Source: Roseicella frigidaeris (GTDB taxonomy: Bacteria; Pseudomonadota; Alphaproteobacteria; Acetobacterales; Acetobacteraceae). Taken from it: DNA of 64,000 bases. The translations under genes and the position numbers were made by a program. Under the pieces are notes generated by a model. It ran no database searches, was not told the origin of the DNA, and saw only the letters and a program-made list of their open reading frames with translations. Every line of letters begins with the position of its first letter. Position 1 is the stretch's first letter. Shown piece after piece: positions 34,651 to 41,975 of this stretch. The DNA is taken from contig NZ_QLIX01000012.1 of the NCBI RefSeq assembly GCF_003258945.1, forward strand, positions 1 to 64,000, given 5' to 3'.

Positions 34651-35324
34651 GAATTGATCCCCTCGTTACTTGAAATGCCCACTAATACCTGGCGGTTGCA
34701 AATCGGCCGCAGACCGACGCACGCGCGGGCAGATTGCCGCAGGTGCAGGCCGCCAGGCCCCGCCGGAGACCGGCAGGCGTGGTTCGGTTGGCCGGCGGCC
34801 CCTTGTCGCTCAGCGACTTCGGGCCCGCACGGAGGACTGGACGAGGCAGCTCGCCCGGACGGGCAAGCAGCTGGCCTGCGGCGCCGATGGACGGCTGACG
34901 CTGGCGCTTGCAGTGATGCCGGCTCGAACATTCAATGTCAATGCATGAAATTGCTCAAGAGCAGTATTTATTGATACAGACGCTTCCGATTCCGATACCC
35001 GGCAGTGTTTATGTTTTTGACATTTATTCTTGTCGTTTTGCATTGCACAGAAGTACGGAACCGACAATTTTGCTATATCGCAACATCAGGCGCCGCCAAA
35101 GGGGCCGCGCGCGGGAACATGCCGCCCGGATGATCGCCGCATCTCAGGATGACGCCGGCTGCACCGCCGCTGCGGAGTGCCTTGAAGCCCCGAGGGTCCC
35201 CGGTCCTGCCGGGGCCCGGGTGGCCCGCCCGCGGGCGGGGCCGGGGCCAGGCCCCGTCCACCGGCCCGTGGGCCGGAGGAGGGGCAACAGGCCATGGACG
35301 GGGGCGTCGCCGCCCCCGCCCGGA
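34651..35324. other. Long intergenic region with an AT-rich patch
   Basis: No convincing gene in 674 bp. The part from about 34930 to 35090 is strikingly AT-rich for this genome. On the minus strand, reading towards the glycosidase, TTGACA occurs at about 34936-34941 but no good -10 box is found at the right spacing. A TTG-started frame of 85 codons (34810-35067, minus) lacks a ribosome site and any recognisable content. The stretch nearest 35250 is GC-rich with overlapping short palindromes, likely the terminator of the aldolase gene. Confidence 0.5.
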
Positions 35325-36086
35325 TCAGCCGCCGCGCGCCTGCTTCACCGCCGCCTTCGCGGCATTGACCATCAGCCCGACCTCGTTGCTGATCGTGACC
35401 AGCTTGAAGCCCATCTGGATCATGCGGTTGGCATAGGCCGCGCTGCCATTGTGCAGGCCGGCAGCGATGCCGCGCTTGCTGGTCTCGGTCAGCAGCTTCT
35501 CGTAGATCTTGAGGATGAAGGGATCCTCGACGTCGAGCTTCGGCTCGAGCCCGTAGGAGAAGCTGAGGTCCGAGGGGCCGACATAGATGCCGTCGATCCC
35601 CGGCACGTCGAGGATCGCCTCGATGTTCTCGATGGCCTGCTTGGTCTCGATCATCGGGATGACGAGGATGTTGTCGTTGGCGGTCTTCTGGTAGCCGCCC
35701 GCCTCGCCGTAGACGCCGGCGCGGATCGGGCCGTTGCTGCGCGTTCCCTGCGGCGGGTACTTGCTGTACTGCACGAGGTTGGCCGCCTCCTGCGGCGTGT
35801 TCACCATCGGGCAGATCACGCCATAGGCGCCGGCATCGAGCACCTTGCCGATGATGCCCGGCTCGTTCCAGGGCACGCGGACCATCGGGGTCACCGGCGC
35901 GCGCGCCATCCCCTGGAAGCAGGCGACGCAGGAGAGGTAGTCCTGAACGCCGTGCTGCATGTCGACCGTCACGCTGTCCCAGCCGGCCTGGGCGTACATC
36001 TCCGCGCTGAAGGCGTTGGGGATGGCGAGCCATCCGTTCACCACGGCCTTGCCGGCCTTCCACGCTTCCTTCACCTGGTTCGCCAT
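35325..36086 (-). CDS. HpcH/HpaI family aldolase (4-hydroxy-2-oxo-heptanedioate aldolase-like)
   Basis: A 253-residue class II, metal-dependent aldolase of the HpcH/HpaI family, cleaving or forming 4-hydroxy-2-oxoacids to pyruvate plus an aldehyde. Seen are VTVDMQHGVQDY (catalytic His), PMIETKQAIENI (metal Glu), GIDGIYVGPSDLSFSYG (metal Asp) and SNGPIRAGVYG. The start MANQVKEAW follows GAGGAGAGG at good spacing; a 53-codon extension upstream is spurious. It is a single gene here, so the pathway served cannot be told. Confidence 0.9.
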   Translation of the reverse strand: MANQVKEAWKAGKAVVNGWLAIPNAFSAEMYAQAGWDSVTVDMQHGVQDYLSCVACFQGMARAPVTPMVRVPWNEPGIIGKVLDAGAYGVICPMVNTPQEAANLVQYSKYPPQGTRSNGPIRAGVYGEAGGYQKTANDNILVIPMIETKQAIENIEAILDVPGIDGIYVGPSDLSFSYGLEPKLDVEDPFILKIYEKLLTETSKRGIAAGLHNGSAAYANRMIQMGFKLVTISNEVGLMVNAAKAAVKQARGG

Positions 36087-36318
36087 CGCGTTCCTCTCCT
36101 CTGCGCCACGCCATCCTGCCGCTGGGCCGCCGCCTGTCCCATCGGGGCGCCGGCCGGCACGGGATGGCCGGAGGCTAGACCAGATCGTCCGGAGCCGAAA
36201 CCTGCGGTGGCGGACCGGGCGCGCTGCCTGCCCTGCGACTGTCACCCGCCGGCAAGCCGGCCGTCATGCGGCGATGATCCATCTCTGGCAGCCTTGGACC
36301 GGCCTGCGGGAGACGGTG

Positions 36319-36570
36319 ATGCACCTTCGGACCCTGGTGATCGAGCGCGACGACCCGGCCGAGCCCGGGCTGCTGCTGCGCCGCTACGCGCGCATCGGCG
36401 TCTGCTGGGAGCCGACGATCGGCAATTGGGCCTGGATGCGGTTCAACGCCGCCGGCCAGCAGGTGGGCGCCGTGACCGGCCCCTTCCCCGCCAGCGAAGC
36501 CGCCTTCGAGGATGCCCAGGCGCGGCTTGGCGGCGAATGGGAGGCGGAGGCGGTGCCCATAGAGGAATGA
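36319..36570 (+). CDS. Small hypothetical protein
   Basis: Not recognised. An 83-residue soluble, acidic protein (MHLRTLVIERDDPAEPGLLLRR..., ending EAEAVPIEE) with a Trp-rich middle (CWEPTIGNWAWMRF). The ATG at 36319 has GGGAG seven bases upstream; an ATG at 36274 would add 15 residues but lacks a ribosome site. Codon usage matches real genes. It points towards the response regulator gene, ending 25 bp from it. Confidence 0.6.
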   Translation: MHLRTLVIERDDPAEPGLLLRRYARIGVCWEPTIGNWAWMRFNAAGQQVGAVTGPFPASEAAFEDAQARLGGEWEAEAVPIEE

Positions 36571-36594
36571 TCCCGCGGCCCGTCCGGGCAGCGC

Positions 36595-37212
36595 TCAGGT
36601 CAGCCCCAGCTCGATCGCCATGCGCATGAGGTCGGAGGTCCGGGTGACGCCGAGCTTCGCCTTGATCTGGGTGCAGGTGTTGGCCACGGTCTTGTAGCTG
36701 ACGGCCAGCACGGTGGCGATCTCGGCCAGGGACTGCCCCTCCCCGAGCAGGCGAAGGATCTCGAGATCGCGGCCGGTGAGCTGCTCCACGGGGTCATCGG
36801 TGGTCGCCGCCCGCAGGGCGAGTTCCTGGGCGATCTCCCGCTCGATGTAGCGGCCGCCCTCGCCGACGCGCCGCACCGCCTCGATCACCTCCTCCGGCGC
36901 CGCCCGCTTGCTGAGATAGCCCGCCGCGCCGGCCCGCAGCGCGCGCGCCGCGTGGAAGGCCTCGGCATGCATGCTGAAGACGATGATCTTCAGGCTCGGC
37001 TGCTCGAGCAGCAGGCGCCGCAGCAATTCGAGGCCGCCGAGCTCCGGCAGGCCGAGATCGAGCACGACGATCTCCGGCTGCGCCGAGCGCAGCATGGCGA
37101 GCGCCTCCCGGCCGGTGCCCGCCTCGCTGACCTCGATGCCGTGGAAGCCGCCCAGCAGGCGGCGCAGCCCGGCCCGGATGACCGCATGGTCATCGACGAG
37201 GAGCAGCTTCAT
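36595..37212 (-). CDS. NarL/FixJ-type response regulator
   Basis: A 205-residue two-domain regulator. The receiver (1-120) has Asp7/Asp8, the phosphoacceptor Asp52 in VVLDLGLPE and Lys in GYLSKRAAP. The LuxR-type helix-turn-helix (about 140-205) reads LTGRDLEILRLLGEGQSLAEIATVLAVSYKTVANTCTQIKAKLG. It would bind DNA as a dimer when phosphorylated by the kinase encoded upstream, with which it shares a four-base ATGA overlap. Targets are unknown; the polysaccharide-type genes on the other side are candidates. Confidence 0.94.
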   Translation of the reverse strand: MKLLLVDDHAVIRAGLRRLLGGFHGIEVSEAGTGREALAMLRSAQPEIVVLDLGLPELGGLELLRRLLLEQPSLKIIVFSMHAEAFHAARALRAGAAGYLSKRAAPEEVIEAVRRVGEGGRYIEREIAQELALRAATTDDPVEQLTGRDLEILRLLGEGQSLAEIATVLAVSYKTVANTCTQIKAKLGVTRTSDLMRMAIELGLT

Positions 37213-38561
37213 GCCGCGGCCGGAGGCCGCAGCGCCTCCGCCCGTTCCGATCGCGGCAGCCGCGCCGTGACCTGCAGGCCGCGGCCAGCCGGGCCGGTCA
37301 CCACCTGCAGGCCGCCGCCGCGCGCCGCGAGGCGATCGCGCAGACCGGCGAGGCCGAAGCCGGGCACCGCGGTCGCGCTCAGCCCGACGCCGTCATCCGA
37401 GATGCAGGTGATCACCTGCTCCTCCGGTCCGGTCCGGATCGATATCTCCACCTGGCCCGGCTGGCCGTGGCGGACCGCATTGGTCACGGATTCCTGCACG
37501 ACGCGGTACACCACCTCCTTTGCCGCCTCCTCCATGCCGTCCTCCTCGACCTCGACATCGAGGGTGAAGGTGATGCCCGGCCGCCGCGCCTGCCAGAAGG
37601 CGACCAGGTTGCGCAGCGCCGGCGCCAGGCCGATCTCGACCGGGCTGGCCGGCCGCAGCCGGCCCAGCATCGACCGGACATGGCCCTGCATGTGGCTGAC
37701 CGATCGGCGGATCGCCGCCGCGCTGTCCGGGATCTCGGCATGGTTCCCGACCTGCGCCGCCGCCTCGATCGCCGCCGCGTCGACCGCGACGCAGAACAGG
37801 AAGGGCCCGATCTCGTCGTGCAGGTCGCGGGCGAGCTCGGCGCGCTCCTCCTCCTGCACGGCGACGAGTTGCTCGTGCAACCGGCGATTATGCCGTTCGG
37901 CGCGCCCGAGCCGCTCCATCATGGCGTTGAAGCCCTCCGTCAGCCGGACCAGCTCCGGCGAGCCGGCCGGCTTGAGGCGGACCGCGAATCCCTCCGATCC
38001 CACCGCGGCCAGCGCCGCCGACAGATCCTCGAGCGGCCGCAGGGCGCGGCTGACGACGAAGCCGACCAGCGCGGCGCTGAGCGCGCAGAACAGGGCGAGC
38101 GCCGCCAGCCCGTCCCGCAACTGTCCCCAGACCTCGGCCACCTCGTTCCGCGGATCGGCCTCGAGAAGCATGCGCCCGGACCTGTCGCCGAATTCGAGCG
38201 GCACCTCCACCGGCGGCAGCGACGGCGCCACCAGCGCCACCAGCCATCCCGGCGCCGGCTGCCGCGGCTCGAGCGGCACCGAGGCGACTCGCATCTGCCC
38301 CGCCTCGTCGACCAGTCGGGCCCGCAGATGCCGGTTGCCGTCGAAGAGATGCACCTGCCGGTCGGGACCCGGGGCCGCGGCCGCCGGGGCGCGGCGGTCC
38401 GCCTCGCCGTTGCGCACGGCCTTCTCGCCATTGGCCAGCGCCGCCTGCATCTCGGTGCGCACGGATTTCGTCGCGGTCCAGCCCGCCGAGAGCCCGCCCA
38501 CGGCGAGGCTGACCAGCAGCACGACGAGGATGGAAGTGATCAGGCGGACGCGCAGCGACAT
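37209..38561 (-). CDS. Sensor histidine kinase (HisKA_3 type)
   Basis: A 450-residue membrane kinase. The first transmembrane helix is at about 8-28, followed by a periplasmic sensor of roughly 120 residues. A second helix at about 150-172 leads into a HAMP-like linker, and the HisKA_3 dimerisation domain has the phospho-acceptor His248 in ELARDLHDEIGPFLF. A GHKL ATPase follows, with VQESVTNAVRHGQPG as the N-box, DDGVGL as the G1 box and GFGLAGLRDRLAARGGGL as the G2 region. It belongs to the NarX/UhpB group and phosphorylates the overlapping response regulator. The sensed signal is unknown. Confidence 0.94.
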   Translation of the reverse strand: MSLRVRLITSILVVLLVSLAVGGLSAGWTATKSVRTEMQAALANGEKAVRNGEADRRAPAAAAPGPDRQVHLFDGNRHLRARLVDEAGQMRVASVPLEPRQPAPGWLVALVAPSLPPVEVPLEFGDRSGRMLLEADPRNEVAEVWGQLRDGLAALALFCALSAALVGFVVSRALRPLEDLSAALAAVGSEGFAVRLKPAGSPELVRLTEGFNAMMERLGRAERHNRRLHEQLVAVQEEERAELARDLHDEIGPFLFCVAVDAAAIEAAAQVGNHAEIPDSAAAIRRSVSHMQGHVRSMLGRLRPASPVEIGLAPALRNLVAFWQARRPGITFTLDVEVEEDGMEEAAKEVVYRVVQESVTNAVRHGQPGQVEISIRTGPEEQVITCISDDGVGLSATAVPGFGLAGLRDRLAARGGGLQVVTGPAGRGLQVTARLPRSERAEALRPPAAA

Positions 38562-38909
38562 GGACGAGACTCTCCCGCGCCCATCCTAAGCGGATCGGCG
38601 CCGCCTTGGCATCGCGCTCCGTCGCGGCGCGCGGCTGGAATCCGCCGAGGCACCGGCCGGCCGCGCGCACCAGGCGATGCCGCGGGACCGGGGTGGCCGG
38701 AGATCGGGAAGAATTCCCCGCGAAATCGGGAAATCGATCCATGGGGGCATCTTCCGGCTACCCCGTATGATCCTCATCGGGGGAAAGGACACTGCCATGA
38801 AGAGGCGGCCAGCATCGCCCTGCGTCGGAATCGTCCATACCGTCACACCAGCGGGCCGCGTCGCGGGGCGCCGCATCCAGCGGTCGCCGGCGGCGCGTCG
38901 GCAGCGGCG
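38562..38909. other. Intergenic region with a possible Arg-rich leader ORF
   Basis: 348 bp between divergent genes. An ATG at 38797 behind GGGGAAAGGA opens a 38-codon frame (MKRRPASPCVGIVHTV..., very Arg-rich) that ends at 38913, overlapping the acyltransferase ATG as ATGA. CCCCG and CGGGG (about 38763-38783) could form a weak hairpin before it. The small frame has a good ribosome site, while the acyltransferase has none of its own, so the leader may couple its translation. Confidence 0.4.
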
Positions 38910-39554
38910 ATGACCGCGGCGCTGCTGTTCGGCATCGGCTCGCCCCTGGTGGTCGATGTCGAGGAGAGCCTGCACCGGGCCGGGCTGCGCGTGGCGGCCG
39001 GCATCCACAATTGCGGCGGGCGGCACTGGCTGCCCGAGGGCATCGCGGTGCTCGCGCCGGAGGCGTTGTCCGGCGCGCTGCTCGACCTGCCCTATCTCGT
39101 GCCGCTCTTCACGCCGCGGCACCGGCGCCTGGCGGCGCGGCAGGCCGCGAGCCTCGGCCTGCGTCACCCGCTCTCGCTCATCGACCCGAGCATCGCCGCG
39201 CCGCGCCGCCTCGAAATCGGGCCCGGCTGCTACCTGAATGCCGGGATCAGCCTCGGCAGCAACAGCACGCTCGGTGCCTTCGTGCTGGTCAACCGCGGCG
39301 CCAGCATCGGGCACCATGCCAGGCTCGGCGCCTTCGTCTCCATCGGGCCGGGCGCGGTGCTGGCCGGCGGGGTGACGATCGGCGAGGGCAGCATGGTCTG
39401 CGCCGGCGCCACCATCCTGCCCGGCGTCACCATCGGGGAGGATGCAGTGGTCGCCGCCGGCGCCGTGGTGACGCGCGACCTGCCGGACGGCCACCTCGCC
39501 GCCGGCAACCCGGCGCGCCACATCCGCCACGACAACGGGCTGAAGGCGGGCTGA
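38910..39554 (+). CDS. NeuD/PglD-like sugar O- or N-acyltransferase
   Basis: A 214-residue protein with an N-terminal Rossmann-like domain (LLFGIGSPLVVDVEESLHRAGLRVAAGI). It is followed from about residue 95 by a left-handed beta-helix of hexapeptide repeats (LEIGPGCYLNAGISLGSNSTLGAFVLVNRGASIGHHARLGAFVSIGPGAVLAGGVTIGEG, read in short blocks). This is the build of NeuD/PglD/PerB acyltransferases that acetylate nucleotide-linked sugars from acetyl-CoA, with the His of IGHHARLG as the likely base. It precedes the double glycosyltransferase gene by six bases, pointing to surface polysaccharide or glycoprotein decoration. Confidence 0.86.
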   Translation: MTAALLFGIGSPLVVDVEESLHRAGLRVAAGIHNCGGRHWLPEGIAVLAPEALSGALLDLPYLVPLFTPRHRRLAARQAASLGLRHPLSLIDPSIAAPRRLEIGPGCYLNAGISLGSNSTLGAFVLVNRGASIGHHARLGAFVSIGPGAVLAGGVTIGEGSMVCAGATILPGVTIGEDAVVAAGAVVTRDLPDGHLAAGNPARHIRHDNGLKAG

Positions 39555-39560
39555 GGCGGC

Positions 39561-41891
39561 ATGGGCAGGCCCGTCGTCCATCTCTACACCATCTGCTGGG
39601 ACGAGGCCGACATGCTCGGCTTCTTCTTCCGGCACTACGATCCCTGGGTCGACTGCTTCGTCGTCTACGACGACGGCTCGGCCGATGGCTCGCTCGAGAT
39701 CCTGCGCGCCCATCCCAGGGTCGAGCTGCGCCGCTTCGAGCGCCGCGTCGCGGAGTCCTTCGTGCTCTCGCACCAGGCCATGCAGGACGAGGCCTGGAAG
39801 GAGAGCCGCGGCCAGGCCGACTGGGTGGTCATCACCGCGATCGACGAGCATCTGCACCTGCGCGGACGCGGGATGGCCGACTACCTGGCCGAGCAGGGGC
39901 GCCGCGGCACCACGCTGATCCCGGCGCTCGGTTTCGACATGCATGCCGCCGCCATGCCGGACGACCATGGCTTGCTGGTCGAGCGGGTCACGCGGGGCCG
40001 GCCGCGCCCGGCCTTCAACAAGCTCAGCCTCTTCGATCCGAACGCCATCCGGGAAACCGGCTTCGGCCCAGGGCGACATGCCGCCAGGCCGCTCGGGCAT
40101 CTGCGCCTGCCCGAGCGGGACGAGGTGATGCTCTGGCACTACAAGCATCTCGGCTTCGAGCGGAATGCGGATCGCGAGGCGAGCCAGGCGGTGCGGCTCG
40201 GCACGCTCGACCGGCAACGCGGCTACGGCCAGCACTATCTCCAGGGGCGGGCGGCGCTGCGGCAGTTCTGGGACGTGATGGAGAGCGAGGGCCGCGACCT
40301 GGCCGCGATGGATTTCGATCCGGCGCGGGCGGCGGCGCAGCCGCTGTGGTGGCGCGCCCCCGGCTTCGCCCCTGCTCCCGCCCCTGCTCCCGCCCCTGCT
40401 CCCGCCGCCGCGCCGACCGTCTCGGTGCTGGTCAAGTGCTACAACCACGCGCCCTATGTCGGGCAGACCATCAAGAGCCTGCTGGCGCAATCCTTCCAGG
40501 ATTTCGAGATCGTCGTCACCGATGACGGCTCGACCGACGGCACCGCCGAGGTGGTGCGGGGTTTCGACGATCCGCGCATCCGGCTGGCAAGGCTGCCGAC
40601 CAACCAGGGCATCTCGGCGGCGATGAACGCGACCATCGCGCGCGCCCGCGGCCGCTACCTTGCCATCCTGAACTCGGATGACTGGGCGCTGCCCGAGCGG
40701 CTGCAACGGCAGGTCGATTTCCTCGACTCGCATCTCGAGGTCTCGCTGGTCTTCGGCCTGCCCCGGCCGGTGGACGATGCCGGCCGGCCCGCCGCGGCCT
40801 ATAACGACTTCGACGCCGCCTTCGCCCTGCCGGACTTCTCGCGCCGCTCCTGGCTGCGGCGCTTCTTCTATCGGGGCAATTGCCTTTGCGCCCCGACCGC
40901 CATGATCCGGCGGGAGGCCTATGACGCGGCCGGCGCCTATGATGTCCGGCTGACCAACCTCCAGGATCTCGACATGTGGATCCGGATGCTGCTCGCCGGC
41001 CACCGGATCCATGTGCTGGCGGAGGCGGTGACGGCCTTCCGCATCCGCGGCCAGGCGGCGAATGCCAGCGCGCCCCGCGCCGACAGCCTGTTGCGCACCC
41101 GCTTCGAGACCTCGCGCATCCTGCGGCATTTCACCACGCTGCCGCCCGCGGTCTTCGAGGAGGTCTTCGGCGGCGAGGCGGTGGAGCAGGCGGAGCCGGA
41201 GGCGCCGGTGCCGCTGCGCATCGCCGAGCTGGCGCGGCGGCACCCGGCCATCGAGTACCAGCATTTCGCGGTCGAGACCTATTTCGAGCATGCGCGGGAC
41301 CCGGCGCAGATCGCGCGGCTGCGGGTCCTGGCCGGCGAGTTGGATGCCTTCGGCAGCGCCGCGCTCGGCGAGCGCGATTCGCATCTGGCCCGCATCGCCG
41401 GCGAGTTGCGCAACGCCCAGGGCTGCATCGCCGAGCTGGAGCAGGCGCAGGCCGAGATCGCCGCCGCCGCCGCGGCCTATCGCAGCACCGCGGAGGCCTT
41501 GCGCCGCGGCCTGGACGAGCGGGAGGCCGAGATGGCGGCGATGACGGCAAGGCTCGCCGAACGGGATCGGGAGCTGGGGGCGATGGCGGCGGGGCTCGCC
41601 GCACGGACCCAGGGCCTGGCGGCGGCGCAGGCGGCGCTCGCGGCGCAGGAGCATCGCCAGGCAGCGACCGAGGTGGCGCTCGCCGCCGCGCAGGAGGCCG
41701 TGTCGCAGATCCGGCAGAGCACCTGCTGGCGGGTGACGGCGCCGCTGCGCGTCGCGGGCCGCGCGCTGCCTCCGCCGCTCCGCCGGGCCTTGCGGCGCGT
41801 GCTTGGCGCGATGCGGCGGCAGGGCATCCCGCGGCTGGGCGTCTCGCCACCGGCCGCCGGCACGGGTCGCCTCGATACCGCCCGGCCATGA
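39561..41891 (+). CDS. Double-domain glycosyltransferase with C-terminal coiled coil
   Basis: A 776-residue fusion. Residues 1-265 form a Glyco_tranf_2_4-type domain (ICWDEADMLGFFFRHYD, VVYDDGSADGSLEIL). An alternating Ala-Pro linker at about 268-284 comes from a 12-bp repeat. Residues 285-530 form a classical GT2 domain (VSVLVKCYNHAPYVGQTIKSL, VVTDDGSTDGT, LNSDDWALPERL, NLQDLDMWIRML). From about 590 to 725 an Ala/Glu-rich coiled coil leads to STCWRVTAPLR, a motif common at the tail of rhamnan- or O-chain-type glycosyltransferases. It probably adds two sugars to a surface glycan acylated by the preceding enzyme. Confidence 0.86.
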   Translation: MGRPVVHLYTICWDEADMLGFFFRHYDPWVDCFVVYDDGSADGSLEILRAHPRVELRRFERRVAESFVLSHQAMQDEAWKESRGQADWVVITAIDEHLHLRGRGMADYLAEQGRRGTTLIPALGFDMHAAAMPDDHGLLVERVTRGRPRPAFNKLSLFDPNAIRETGFGPGRHAARPLGHLRLPERDEVMLWHYKHLGFERNADREASQAVRLGTLDRQRGYGQHYLQGRAALRQFWDVMESEGRDLAAMDFDPARAAAQPLWWRAPGFAPAPAPAPAPAPAAAPTVSVLVKCYNHAPYVGQTIKSLLAQSFQDFEIVVTDDGSTDGTAEVVRGFDDPRIRLARLPTNQGISAAMNATIARARGRYLAILNSDDWALPERLQRQVDFLDSHLEVSLVFGLPRPVDDAGRPAAAYNDFDAAFALPDFSRRSWLRRFFYRGNCLCAPTAMIRREAYDAAGAYDVRLTNLQDLDMWIRMLLAGHRIHVLAEAVTAFRIRGQAANASAPRADSLLRTRFETSRILRHFTTLPPAVFEEVFGGEAVEQAEPEAPVPLRIAELARRHPAIEYQHFAVETYFEHARDPAQIARLRVLAGELDAFGSAALGERDSHLARIAGELRNAQGCIAELEQAQAEIAAAAAAYRSTAEALRRGLDEREAEMAAMTARLAERDRELGAMAAGLAARTQGLAAAQAALAAQEHRQAATEVALAAAQEAVSQIRQSTCWRVTAPLRVAGRALPPPLRRALRRVLGAMRRQGIPRLGVSPPAAGTGRLDTARP
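40370..40408 (+). repeat. 12-bp tandem repeat encoding an Ala-Pro linker
   Basis: The unit GCCCCTGCTCCC occurs three times in a row with slight end variation, encoding (Ala-Pro)n between the two glycosyltransferase domains. Such units change copy number by slippage in steps of four codons, altering linker length without shifting frame. Confidence 0.65.
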
Positions 41892-41975
41892 GGCCGGCCG
41901 GCGGCACAGCCACTGCCCACGGCCGGCCCAGCGCCGGCGCGGGCGAGCCAGGAAGCACCGGGGGGAGGATGCGAC

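Noticed and set aside
34810-35067. 85-codon frame on the minus strand in the AT-rich patch
   Set aside because: It starts with TTG, lacks a ribosome site and has no recognisable domain. It remains possible but unsupported.
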